This document shows, piece after piece, positions 23,641-35,352 of a DNA stretch of 64,000 nt; position 1 is the first letter of the stretch, and every line of letters begins with the position of its first letter. Below the pieces are notes generated by a model. It did no database searches. It worked only from the letters and a program-made list of their open reading frames with translations, and had not been told where the DNA came from. This DNA comes from Anarhynchus alexandrinus (taxonomy: Eukaryota; Chordata; Aves; Charadriiformes; Charadriidae). Where the stretch lies: contig VUYV01000063.1 in NCBI GenBank assembly GCA_008711295.1, positions 895,880-959,879 of the forward strand. Reading direction: 5' to 3'. Made by a program: the position numbers and the translations under genes.

Positions 23641-24040
23641 GACTGTGTCGGGCGCAGCGGAGGCGCGGAGCCTTTCCCTCTCCCGAAGGCATTTGGGTGC
23701 TCTGCGGGGACCAGCGACGGCCCGAGCGCGGCCGGGCCGGCCGCCACTTGTTGCGACGGGTGACAGGAAAAACCAGGATCTGCCGGCTCTCGGGCTGCGA
23801 GGGCATGAATAATTCATGCCTTCCACCTCCCCGCATTAGCATGCTGCTCAGGCAGCTCCAATGAAGCAATTCATTTTGTCCTTTGTCTTCGGGAAAAGCC
23901 TGCTGGATTAATGAGGGTTATCTGTGATGATAAAACCCGGGGCCTGCTGATTTATTTAGTCTGATTGGTTAGACTTTGTGTCCCTAAATGCAGGTTTTAC
24001 GGCCGGAATATAAATTCGGTTGTGCATCCTCAACCTCAGG
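23641..24040 (+). promoter_or_regulatory. candidate promoter/enhancer: CpG cluster, CCAAT and TATA boxes
   Basis: 23641-23770 holds about seventeen CpG dinucleotides in 130 bp inside otherwise CpG-poor sequence. It is followed by a near-palindrome GGCATGAATAATTCATGCC (23802-23820), an inverted CCAAT box (GATTGG, 23963-23968) and a TATA box (TATAAA, 24009-24014), about 40 bp apart. An E-box CACGTG lies at 24188-24193. The arrangement resembles a plus-strand core promoter with initiation expected near 24040. No transcript or coding start is visible, so it could equally be an enhancer or conserved noncoding element. Confidence 0.3.
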
Positions 24041-24285
24041 CAGGCGTGGGTTGTTCGGCTACAGCACCAATATCCAGCTACAGCACATGAATGTTTCATT
24101 TTCTTGGCTTAAATATTGAAGCCGGGCGCTTTCTTGCTGAGTGCTTCTCGAGGAAAGTTAAGAGGAAATCTCCAAGTACGCCGCTCGCACGTGGGTTTGC
24201 GCATATTTCTGTAATGACCTCTTGGACTGCTAAATAGCTAACACCTGGCTTCCAAAATGTTTGCTTTCAAAGTACGAGATAGGGG

Positions 24286-24286
24286 N
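24286..24286. other. single ambiguous base (N) at a homopolymer
   Basis: N lies between GGGG and a run of 13 A (24287-24299). Confidence 0.9.
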
Positions 24287-24299
24287 AAAAAAAAAAAAA

Positions 24300-27200
24300 G
24301 ACAAACCTGCAATGAAAACCAGCAAATTTAAAATTTACTTTTTAAAAAAGTGGTCATATATTGCAGTGTTATTTTTAAAAGGTTTTGAAGGTGGCATTTT
24401 CCAATGTGATATTTTAATTCTTATCTAAAGTTTTTTAAATAGTTAGCCGTGACATCATTTTATTCCTCAATGTTTACCATCTAGAAATCTACAATAACAG
24501 AAAGTGATAATAATGAAATAATCATAATTCTGATCAATTGATCACAAAACTAATAATTGAACACAATGAAGGATTTTTTTAAATCAATTACCTATGTAGT
24601 TATAGAATGCATTATTGGAATGTATAAACACAGATTTTACCATTTAATCTGATAGCGCTGAGAGCAGCACTGGAACGTTGGATTGGTTTTGGTACCCATA
24701 CTCTAAATAAGACACTGGCAAATAAGAAAGCGTAGAAAACCACTACAGAAATTATTTGAACTCACTAAGGGTAAAGGTCTTAAAAATATGTGATTCAAGC
24801 TGGTTTCTGTCAAAAAGGATATTGAGAGTTAACTTGACTGCAGTGCACAAAGGGCTTTACAAGGAGAAAATACCTCGGATAGAAGTACTTCGGAGGTACA
24901 TATTTCTAATGGAGAAGGTGATTACCTACTACAAAAATCTACTGAGTGCACTTGTGACCTCTGCATTTCCTAGATACCTTTCTAGGAGATTTGCTTTTGC
25001 CAAACAAACAGCAAAAAGTTACTGGACTCAGAGCAGGTTTAAAGACTTAAAATGTAGAGAACATAAAAACAAATTTCTTAAAATCCTTTCAGCATTGTAT
25101 TGTGTTCCTGTAGTTCATTGACGTCTACAGTACAAATCTTCCTATCAGTTGCATATGGTGATTTTGGTAATGTTTAAATCAAAAAATTTTGCAAGTACCT
25201 CAAGATTTCATCCAGAGAACCATTGCATTGTAATGCAAATTGGGCTGATGACCATTTCATGGCAGACTTTATAACTTTTGCTGCTGAGTCTTTCTAGAGC
25301 AACCCAGGTGGATGCACTTTTCCTCCCACCATTTTCTCATCATTCCAGTTAAGACAAGAAAGAAAAACAACTTCGAGCATGAGGATATGAAATAGTTTCA
25401 TTTCGCCTGAGAACTTACAAGTAAAGCTTACTTCTGCCTCTAATATTCTTATTCTAGACTGTTTTAGACTGAGAAAAGCACAACTTTATTCGGCGTTTGA
25501 CGTAGATGGGATCGAAGGACTTTTAAGACTTTGATCACCAGCTTAAAACTGCATCAGGGACAGAAGAGTTTGTGATAATCTGCTCAATTTTGACACAAAC
25601 TAGAATTTGTTATTTCTTCCAGATTGCAGGTGTGATAGGGTTTCGAGGTGGTGATTACAGAGGTCACTGCTGAAGTCATCCCCTCCTATGGTGGACTTCT
25701 AACAACGGCCAAAAAATATGTTTTCACCTGAAATAACGCTATTTGCGCTATATGTTGAAAATGTCCTTCAGGATATGCGCAACTCTAAAGGAAAGGTTAG
25801 GTAGAAAGGGAGAAGATAGCCAGACAGATACTGGCCAACTCAGTCCTGGGAAACATTTCCCTGCAGGATGCACCGAGACTGAATTTGCTCTTCATTCTGT
25901 ATATATAATGATATCTCTGGCTGCAGCTGTGGAAGGGGATTATGCAGGTCAATATCAGCAGAACAGCTTCAGCGCTGAAGTTGGCATGTCCTGCTACTTC
26001 TCTAGAGGTCTCCAGGTAGATGGTGAACAGGAATGAGTGCAAGAGCTACAGGGAAGGAAAAGGGAAGAGCTGTCTATTGAGGCTATGCGAGTTTTGCCTG
26101 AAAAATTGATTGACACAGTTGTAGCTCGGACTACCTATTCAGCCACCGTCACGTATGCAAGTCAGTGACAAATTATGGTTGACTGTGCTTGAAAGCTACA
26201 GAAATGTTGAGTAGCATGAGCGGGAAGATGGGGTTCCTATCCATTGCCATCAAAATATCATCTTTTAGTGCTGTTGACAGTTTAATAGCTACTTCTGTAT
26301 GTTGGAGAGCATTGTGAAGTACTGCCACTATATTATTAACCTAGGCTGGAACTTTCCTGCAAATGCAGAGCAAAAAACCACACAAATGGAGCTTCTGAAA
26401 TAGTTTAAGATTAAAGGTGTGCTGCTCACAACGTGAATAGTGTCTCTCTGATTGCATTTCAGGAGGACCCAATAACACTTTAACCCCCAATTACGTTATC
26501 ATATATTTTTTCAGGTCAAAAAAAAATTCCATTCCATTTCAAACCTCCAGATGATGGCATTCAGTCCAAATCAAGCATTTTTAATTCTGTTTGTTTCTTC
26601 TAGGCAGCTGAGATGGGACGTGGATACGGGGGAGCTATGCAGCCTCCTGCTGACCTGTGAGACACACTCCAGTGGTGACTGTCAGAGCCACATCCCTTTA
26701 GTAAATCTCCACTGCTCATAAAAAAAAAACACCTTAGTGCAAAGCTGCATCCATGTATGCAATTACTTGAAATCATTCCTAGAATATACTAAGTTGCATC
26801 ATACCTTTGAAATGAGTTGCACGGCCCCAATCTGTCACAGTTCAAAGAAGACGTGTACAATATCGCACAGATTAAACATATTGTGTAGCTGGGGAGGGAC
26901 AGGGCGGTCATGTGGCTACGGAGAAGATTTGGGATTCAGGAGATTGGAGTGTGACTGTCTATTGATACCTTTAAATTAGCTATCACTGTAGCATCTGGTT
27001 TCTGTCAAGGTATTGCAGAAAATCAGTGAGATGCATCTAGGAGGTTAGAGAATCAATTCTCTGCTCTGCCCATGGGCTGACCCGTCCCTGTTTGCTGTCT
27101 TTCAGCATGTCACCTCAGTTATTTGACTTTTTTTTGTTGTTGCTCCTTGGCCCATTGGCAGGCCACGAGTTCCCTGCTGAGAGGTCTGTCTACGGCTGCC
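24300..27200. other. AT-rich unique noncoding sequence
   Basis: The 121-codon open frame at 24756-25121 has no family or splice signal and its length is within chance for this much sequence. Confidence 0.5.
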
Positions 27201-27248
27201 ACCTACCCTAGGTGGCACCTACCCAAGGTGGCACCTACCCAAGGTGGC
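27201..27248 (+). repeat. 16-bp tandem repeat, three copies
   Basis: Units ACCTACCCTAGGTGGC, ACCTACCCAAGGTGGC and ACCTACCCAAGGTGGC run head to tail. CCACCT and AGGTGG alternate, so the tract is also partly palindromic. Confidence 0.95.
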
Positions 27249-27649
27249 CAAGCTGGCTTCAGGATGAGACACCGAATGGTGGCTCTTCTGGCCCATGACA
27301 GCAGGAGGGGCAATGCTCCAGGATGACCGAGGACACCACCATTAACCAGCCCTGGAGCGCCGCGGTAATGGGGTGGCAGACTTGCCAACGCCAGGGTTGT
27401 GCATTCTGCTTTTTATTCCCCATCTGTTTTTTTTTGAAGTACCAGAAAAACAAAGCATTACAAAAATGTCAAGCTGTGAAAAGAGAAGTCAAAAGCCAGA
27501 AAATTCAAAGTTAATGCTGATTCTTTAACTCAAGTCATTAACTCAGAGGCATGCCTGAAGTCTGGGCAGAAGCCTCAGCTGAACTCTTGCTGGTTTGCGT
27601 AACCAGCTGAGGATTTGCACATCCGAGGGGGCACAGATGCATATATGAA

Positions 27650-28110
27650 TATAGGAGGAGGAGGGGGGCTGGCTGAGTGAAGAGGCTGGATGCCACTGGG
27701 ATGGGGAAAAAGACGGGCAATCAAGAGACAGATTTCCCGAGAAATTAAGGAGGGGGAGGGAGGTGAGAGAAGAGATAAGCTCATCCCAGAGACTGGCAGA
27801 AAAAGAAAGATTAAGGACACTGACAAATGAGAAACCCAAGAGAGAAGACATGAGTTAAAAGGTGGCCAGGGAAAGAAAGAAGTTCAGACAGGTAAGATAG
27901 GGAATAACTGGGAAAAAAAAAACCCCAAAACAAACAGAGAGTGAGAGGAGAGCGACTTGGATGGGGATCTGGTATCGATTTGGCACAAAGGAGGGGACTG
28001 GAGTGAATATGGAAGGAGGACAAGGCTCTCTCAGAGGGGAAGAAATGTAATTAGGACTGTGAGAGACTGAAGAAGAAAAATCAAGAAGAAAAAAGAAAAG
28101 CTCTCATTTG
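27650..28110 (+). repeat. purine-rich, strand-asymmetric tract
   Basis: Over about 460 bp the plus strand is dominated by A and G (GGAGGAGGAGGGGGG, GGAGGGGGAGGGAGG, repeated GAAGAA/GAGAG motifs) with few pyrimidine runs. It is not a simple microsatellite. Minus-strand open frames here are shadows of the composition. Confidence 0.6.
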
Positions 28111-31100
28111 GTGGAAGTGGACAGAAGAGTCAGGGCATATTAGAGTTGTTCCTTTTTGGTAGCAGGGGTGGAACAGGATTCAAGTCGCCATTCCTCTCCC
28201 TGCCCAGGGCACTGTGCATATTGAACCCGCTAGCTGAGTCCTATCCTTAATTTCTGCTTATCACTTCAAAATTTCAAATTACACACAAGAAATAGAGACT
28301 AAAACAATCATTAAGGCTGCAAATGAAACACCCCAAAGTCAGACAATTCTAAGAAAACTGAGGAGGGAAGGCTTTTGCAGACTCTGTGGTACATATATAT
28401 ATTGCTCTTCTGTTCAAGATCTTAAAGCATTTTGAGTCTTTGAAAATACACACAGCTGGATACTTACATTTAATTAAATAGTTTTTAAGATAATGACTAC
28501 AGCAGCTTCAGCATAATTCACAATTAAAAGCAATCAAACCCCAAATTCAGAATCGCTCTTATTCAAATATCCAGCATCAGTAATAGCCTATACAGTTTTC
28601 AATGAAATGGGAGTCATAAAACTACATTCCAGAGTTTACAGTTGTAATAAGTAGAGATTTATGGGCAATAAGGAAGTATGTATGTGTACCTTCTTATGCC
28701 TCTCATTTTTAGGCTAAAGCTGAGACATCCCAAAAAATGCCTTTAATTCGTTTAAGCACTTAATTTAACAAAACAAGCAGTTTAAACAAATACAAACTAC
28801 TGTTCTCCAGCCACCACGTACATGGAACAACTATAATTTTTGCAAGATTAATAAAGTCACAGATGATTTTATAACAACCTAATTAAAGCATAATTTAAAC
28901 CTAAAAGCAAGGATGTTTTTGCATCAGTACTGAGACAAGGGAAAGAAAATATCATCTGTTAATAAATACCATAGTACTGTTTTTGTATAATTCCTCTGTG
29001 TTTGTAATATGTATGAAGACGCTTTAGAAAGCACGTTGCTTTGCTTATAAAGACATGCAATAAAAGTACTTGTGTAATTTTTCCCTTGAATAAACAAGAA
29101 CATATTTTCTGTGCCATCATGTAATCCATGCATTAAGGAAGAACAGTGCAATGATGAGAAAATAATTGAAGTAAGAAAGTCAGGAAAAAATACTGATTAA
29201 GTGGACTGAGGGGATAGTTCGCTGGCTCACATTTCAGATGCATTACATAAAGTGACTAAATATTTGTATGGACTGTAATTAACTTTCCCCCCCCCTATAG
29301 TAGAACATGGCATTACAAAATACTGAGCACGTTCAACTACAGTAAAATCGGTGGGAAACAAAGAGACACGGCATTTTTCTCAATACAGGTCAGAGCCTTT
29401 TTGGCTGCAATCCAGTACTGGGTCTCTCGCAAGGCCCCTTCGTCACAGGCAGACTCAGGCAGTGGTTTTCAAGAGATGAACACGGGCTCAGAATTCCCCT
29501 CAGTGGACCCAACTGGGGTACCCAAATTCCCATGGCCTTTTGTAGCCGTCTCAAGAGATGATGAAGTTCCTTTAACTTGTCAATAGAAAATCCAAAAATT
29601 GGATCAATGGTAAATGAATAAAGGAGCGGCAGTGCAAATTTGCAAAATCACCAAAAAACATGTGGATAGCAAATGTCTCCCTCATAAACATTCATACAGC
29701 AACAGAGAGCTGAACTGCACATTATTTGTCCTCTGCAATTCTGTAGTAATTGTTCTCACAACGGTTTCTTCCCATCATTATTCATCAAGTTACTTCTCTA
29801 AACTTCGTTTAATATCATTCTGTGAATACCATTATTTTAAGAATATAAATATTAACTGGTAACTTCAAATACCCATCGCACGGACTTTAAAATTCTGAAC
29901 ATTGGTGAAGTGTTTTACTGCAATTAAGAGTTACTTTCCCAAAGGTCTGCTGCAACACAGGTGGAATCTTGTCTCTTGCAGAGGCAACAGCAGATCTTCC
30001 CACATCTTTATAGGTGACCAGACTATACCAGAAGCCTTACTTGACCCATCCTTTTAATGCCATCTGCTCATTACTTAGATACGAGGGATATCTTTCTCTT
30101 ACAGACCTCCACAATGTCCATGCCTATGGGCCCTCGTTCTTTTTTAATACTGATTGAATAAATCATTAATCACCACCACCTCAGCTAAAGAACAAGACTT
30201 TGGAGCTGGTGGTAGATAAGAGGCAAGAGAAGTTGCCATTGCCTTCAGATGGAAAAGTAGGACCTCGAGATCAGCAGCATGGGAGAGATGCGTGCCCAAT
30301 GCCCCATTGACGTCCACCACCAGAGACCCTGATGGCCAAGGAAGACCCAGTGGAACTGCTGGAGCAGGACAAGGAAGAAGGGAGGGTGTTTCGTATTAAA
30401 CTTACTGCGAACCGTGCTCCAGGACATCATCATACTCACAAATATGAGAGAGAAACAAGAGGCTTTGTTTAAAACTTGGAGTGAAACATCCCTTCCTTTT
30501 TGTTATTAAAAAATAATGCCACCTAAATTCTTCATTATACTTCTTTGCTATTGCAGCAGATAATACTATGAAGAATTGTCTGTATTGCACAGCCCGGACC
30601 GTAGCAATCAGCTGCACAGAGCGACTCTGCTGTACAACAGATACAGCCCACCACTTAATGATTCGCTTCATGGGCAATTTGTACAAAGAGGAAGCATTTG
30701 CTTTTTTGACTCATTTTAGTTCCTCGCAATAAATAGAATAATAAATTGACGTGCCAAGTATCTAAACTGAGAAAGCGCCTGTAATAGCCTCTATTTTCTC
30801 AAATATTTATCTCCCAAACATTTTTTAAAATTTAAACAGAAGCTATTTAATTGCTAATAAACCATTTGATATTAACTGGGTTCAAGTAGTAAAACAGAAA
30901 TGTATTTGGTAACTGGCTGTGCTGTTCACGGGTCCTGATTAACGGTACTGCTGGACTTGGATTATATCTTCATCATTGTATCACCAACAGAAGACTATTA
31001 CAGTTTTAAAGAATCCTAAACACTTGAATGAGAATAAAGAGAGGGAGATGAAGTTATGGTCTCTTGCCTAGATGCAACCATTTAATATTGCCTTTGCTTT

Positions 31101-32112
31101 CTAGAAGCAGTATTAGCCAAGTTTATGAAGAGACAAGTCCTACCATTAGTTCATATAATTTGATGCAAGCTCCACTGGAGTTAGAGTCAAATTCTGTGCT
31201 TTGTCCTGCACAACATTTCTAAGGTCTTTCTTAGACAACAAATGTGAGAGTTTTCCTTTTTAACTGCACGTTGCAAAGTGCTCATATTGGTCTTGATTAA
31301 CCTCTGTCTTGGACTATTAGAAATATCTCTCTGACCCTGACAAATCCCAAACCACCTCACTTATAGCCATCCTTCCTCGCAGATAATTTTTCTGGCTCAT
31401 TGCTTCAGCCAAACGACTCCTCCGTTCGCAGCCCTCCACTGCCTGCTCTTCCCTATCGCTTCAAACACAAACTATTACAGAGATGTTGATCCCTCTGATC
31501 CGAACACATCCTTGGCTGCTGCTGTGTCATACCTCTCAGTTCTGAACTGCATTTCATGCCAGTCTTAATGGACTGAAAGAATTCCCCTCTCAAAATCTAA
31601 AAGGAGACCTGATTTTTCTCTTCCAAACCCTCCCTCAAAGGTCACCTCTGCTGCGACACCTGCAGAGAAAAGCCACCAAACACCTCGATAATGGTCAAGG
31701 AACTGAAGTCCCAGGACAGTGCTTGCGATCCTGAAGGTCCCCTTGCATTTCTCACCGTTTTGTGAAGGCCACCTATGTTTTCCCAGCTTTTACGTTGACA
31801 GTAAATTCTCTGGCACCGTTACCACATTTCGGTTGCTGTTAAGTGCCTATCCCAATGAGCTGAGACGGCTGGCCGGCACTGCTGTACAGATGGGACCCTG
31901 ATTCTCAGTTTGGCAGCCACACCAAAATAAATAGATCATTTCAGACTGGATCAATTTAATACTTTCCCTTTCATATATGCATGGGTTCATTCAGAGGTGA
32001 CGAGAGAGGTCAGCCGAAAAAAAATGGTACATGCAAATCAGGACTGAGCATTCACAATATCTATAAAATTTCTCAGTTAAAGTTCAGCAAATTGTCTCTT
32101 CTGCCCAGTTCA
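28111..32112. other. AT-rich unique noncoding sequence
   Basis: No gene, RNA or repeat recognised. A C-run at 29287-29296 and A-rich stretches only. Confidence 0.5.
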
Positions 32113-32296
32113 CAGGATCCCAACATAAGATCGGTGGGAAGGGACTCGGGAGGGCTCAGGTCCAACCCTGTCCCCAGCAGGACCAGCTCTGGGGTCAGAC
32201 CCGCCTGCTCAGGGCTTTCCCCCAGCGGGTCTTGAAACCTCCAAAACTGGGGACAGCACAGCCTCCCCGGGAACCCGTCCCTCCACTCCTCTGCCC
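32113..32296 (-). mobile_element. old, divergent CR1 fragment
   Basis: On the minus strand the order of blocks matches the CR1 3' region: GGGAGGCTGTGCTGTCC, then a GGTTTCAAGACCCGCTGGGG-like block, AGCAGGCGGGT, and GTTGGACCTGAGCCCTCC near the 3' end followed by GTCCCTTCCCACC. Divergence from the other copies is high, pointing to a different and older subfamily. Ends are approximate. Confidence 0.7.
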
Positions 32297-32515
32297 TCCA
32301 TCGTGGTAAATCCACAGATATAGATGGTTTGCTCAGAAATACACAGATTCGCAGCCCAAGAGGCTGCACTGATTTCTAACAGGAATCTACATGGTAAGAA
32401 AAGGCAGAAGAGCAAAAAATCCTGTTTGTCCACTACAACGTTGGACTTGCTTAGATAACAAAATAACATTAGATCACAATTTTAGTATTACCTGTGCTAT
32501 TCAGTTCTCTCATTA

Positions 32516-33010
32516 CAGAATCATGGAATGGTTTGGGTTGGAAGGGTCCTTAAAGATCATCGAGTTCCACCCCCCCTGCCCTGGGCAGGGACACCTCCCA
32601 CCACACCAGGTTGCTCCAAGCCCCGTCCAACCTGGCCTTGAACACCTCCAGGGATGGGGCAGCCACACCTTCTCTGGGCAATTGGTTCCAGTGGCTCACC
32701 ACCCTCACAGTCAAGAATTTCTTCCTCATATCTCATCTACATCTCCCCTCTTTCAGTTTAAAACCATTCCCCCTCATCCTATCGCTCCCCTCCCTGATCA
32801 AGAGTCCCTCTACAGCTCTCCTGTAGCCCCTTTAGGCACTGGAAGGGGCTCTGAGGTCTCTCCAGAGCCTTCTCTTCTCCAGGCTGAACACCCCCAACTC
32901 TCCCAGCCTGTCCTCCCAGCAGAGGGGCTCCAGCCCTCTGGTCATCTTTGTGGCCTCCTCTGGCCCCACTCCAACAGGTCCATGTCCTTCTTATGTTGGG
33001 GACCCCAACA
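32516..33010 (-). mobile_element. CR1 LINE fragment, 5'-truncated, 3' end present
   Basis: Minus-strand CR1 from a 5' break at about 33002 (sense CCCCAACATAAGAAGGACAT) through the ORF2 C-terminal region to the 3' block and a worn tail (AGAATCATGGAATGG on the plus strand). It aligns along its whole length with 58595-59080. The copy at 58465 shows that CTCTGGAGT should precede CCCCAACAT; here the upstream sequence is instead the reverse complement of CCCCAACAT, making a palindrome at the junction. Confidence 0.95.
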
Positions 33011-33164
33011 TGTTTAAAAACAGAAATAATTATTTTTTTCAAATAGGATTATGAGAACATACATGCAAGTATGAAGCATCCGAGCAGCCCAGGACAGTAT
33101 CCATCACTCTCATCTACTCATCACCATTTCCTACTGCTGTACCTTTTCTTTGGGTTTGTTTTAG

Positions 33165-33245
33165 TCAGAAGCTCTTCAAAGCCATCATGGATGAAATCTC
33201 GGCCTCACTGGAGCAGATGGAAAATCTCCCATCGGCTGCCACGAG
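33165..33245 (+). CDS. candidate internal exon (unidentified protein), best exon in the window
   Basis: A clear pyrimidine-rich acceptor (CCTTTTCTTTGGGTTTGTTTTAG, ending at 33164; a second AG lies four bases on) is followed by 81 nt open in one frame and a donor GTACAA at 33246. The 26 full codons encode a helical, charged peptide including KLFKAIMDEISASLEQMENL, and codon choice (CAG, AAG, CTC, TTC, GCC, ATC, CTG, GAG) is strikingly GC-ending for an AT-rich neighbourhood. Length is a multiple of three with the same split phase at both ends, like a cassette exon. The frame could also run on past 33245 to a later donor. The protein is not recognised, and no partner exon is convincing in this window; an 18-nt segment at 33457-33474 flanked by AG and GTAAGT would fit the phase but is tiny. 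Confidence 0.5.
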
Positions 33246-34229
33246 GTACAAATCCTGTATTGTCTTTGCTTTGCCATGTAAATTGCTAAAGCTCCCCAAG
33301 GTGTATAGGCTTTGATTACTTTGTCGTCTGCAGCAACTGGGTCTCATATAACAGAAATTTACAGGCACAGTAACCCGCTCGACCTGAAACAATGAGCAAC
33401 AAGAAGTAATTTCATTGCGTAGTGTATGGGGTTTCACATTTTCCCTTTGGCTGTAGTATCATCTCTGAATTCAAGTAAGTAAATTAATTCCCAGATATAA
33501 ACTTACAAAGGGCTTTCTTCACTTTGCGGTGTCTTGTTGCCCGATTTTCTAGGAAATTCATGACCTTTGTAAATAATTCAAAAGGGAAGAGCAAACCAGG
33601 AGAACACAAAAGTTTATCCGAGTGCAGCTGTTGCTAGGAAGGGTGTCATTTCTGAAGGGGTCACGTTAATGGTAGGCCTCTAGTAAATTAAAACTTAAAC
33701 AGGTCAATGAGGTTGTTGGCTACAATTATGCTCTGGGACTCGGGAAAACACAACAGCGATTAAGGATAACGCAAATGCTATTCGCATCTCTAAATTGTAG
33801 GTGACCGCATTTTAATTTTTTTTCTCATGATAGGAATAAAGCGTGTGAAAATATCTTCTGGAGAAATCAAAGGCAGAGGGATCTGTTAGATTAAGAAACT
33901 ATGCATCGATTCCATCTTAAAATTTTGCTGTGCTTGAAAAAAACCAATTGAATGGCAGGCAAGGAAGGAATCCACATTTCACAAAAGATGGTCCACAGAT
34001 TGTGTCTGCTCAAACCAATGTGGAAAGACACTTTTGGTCTAGAGGTCTGCCAGCTCATCCTCACAGGTACATACATTTTTAATGTACATTTTCTTTGGGA
34101 CAGAGTTCATGCCAGATTGTCACATGAAAGTCTGATGGATCATTCAAGAGTGAGATATAAATTAGAGTGTTAAAGTGTGAGATAAATTTGTTTAACGTAC
34201 AAGTTCTGAAAACTTCAGGTTAACTAAAT
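33246..34229. other. noncoding or intron-like
   Basis: Nothing supportable apart from the tiny AG/GTAAGT-flanked segment at 33457-33474. Confidence 0.4.
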
Positions 34230-34271
34230 ATTTTAATTTAATTACATACCATTTTAATTTAATTACATACC
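34230..34271 (+). repeat. perfect 21-bp tandem duplication
   Basis: The unit at 34230-34250 (starts ATTTTAATTTAATTACATAC) is repeated exactly at 34251-34271. Each unit contains an AATTA homeodomain-type core. Confidence 0.97.
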
Positions 34272-35332
34272 ATATCTTCCAGTCATAGAAAAGACAGGGG
34301 CAAATGTGTGTCTGCAGGATGCGAGCCTGCTGTGTATACACACAGAGAGCTGGAAAGCTAAAGGGTGATCAGATCTGACACACAGTGGAACATCTTCCAC
34401 TGAATCATGAAGGTAAATGTATGAAGGTAAAAAAAAAATAAAAATCCTTATCGCTCTTCAAAACTTCATATAAATTTCTTATAAGAACTGTACACATTTT
34501 GCCATTGTCTGCTCTTGTAGCAGTTATTTAATTAAGTGGTTCTCCTTAATGCACTGTTTCAGTTGCTGCCGGTATTGAGCAGGTCCTTCCAAAAGAAGCA
34601 ATCATAAACTGCTAGATGGGTTTACTCAGCTGTGGCACTTCTAAGCTGATTTAAGCAGTCTGTCAAAATTGAGTGAAATTAATTAATTCACTGGAGAGGT
34701 TTGACTTCTCCAAACTTAAGTAAAAAGTGATGCAAACTAGTGGTAATCAGATCCACATTTTTCCAGGCAAAGTGATCTAAATTGTTTTAATAATGCTGAA
34801 ACGTGTACTCTTTCTAATGCAGCAGGGCAGATCCCTGGAGACAAGATCCAAGACAAGACAAGACAAGACTCTACTGCAAATTTCCAGAGAAGGACAACCT
34901 TATTCCTACCACACTGGAACAAATCTCCTCCTTGGTGGCGGCTTCTGCATTTTAGGAGTTTGGCTACACCACGCAGACTCCGTTCAACAGCCCAAACTGT
35001 TGCAGGACTGTGAAGAGCATGGCAAGTACAGAATAGAAGACAATAGCGGCTGGATTACGTCCACGTCCAACTGTCGGAGATGCTGAAGCGGACAATTGCC
35101 TTCTGGTTCTTACGAAGGCTTTTGCAGGTTTTAAGTGCTTCCCTGATAGCTTGGTACACAATTATAGGTGGATTAGAGAAAGTGGTAATAGGGTATTTTT
35201 GGTCTAATCTTCTCTCAATTGTTAATATTAATTAAAGGACTTTTTCCTCTGCATTGTACAATAAACATGAACCACTTCTTAAAAATGAGCATTTTCGCTT
35301 ACTGGCTACTTAGTGCTGCTTTTTGTCAGCAA
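34272..35332. other. unique noncoding sequence
   Basis: A short (AAGAC)n run lies at about 34850-34869; no genes supported. Confidence 0.5.
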
Positions 35333-35352
35333 TTTTTTTTTTTTTTTTTTTT
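35333..35352 (+). repeat. T20 homopolymer
   Basis: Twenty consecutive T, followed by C, six T and a pyrimidine-rich stretch to about 35370. Confidence 0.95.

Noticed and set aside
24756..25121. 121-codon open frame in AT-rich sequence
   Set aside because: A frame of this length is expected in 64 kb of such composition; no domain or splice evidence.
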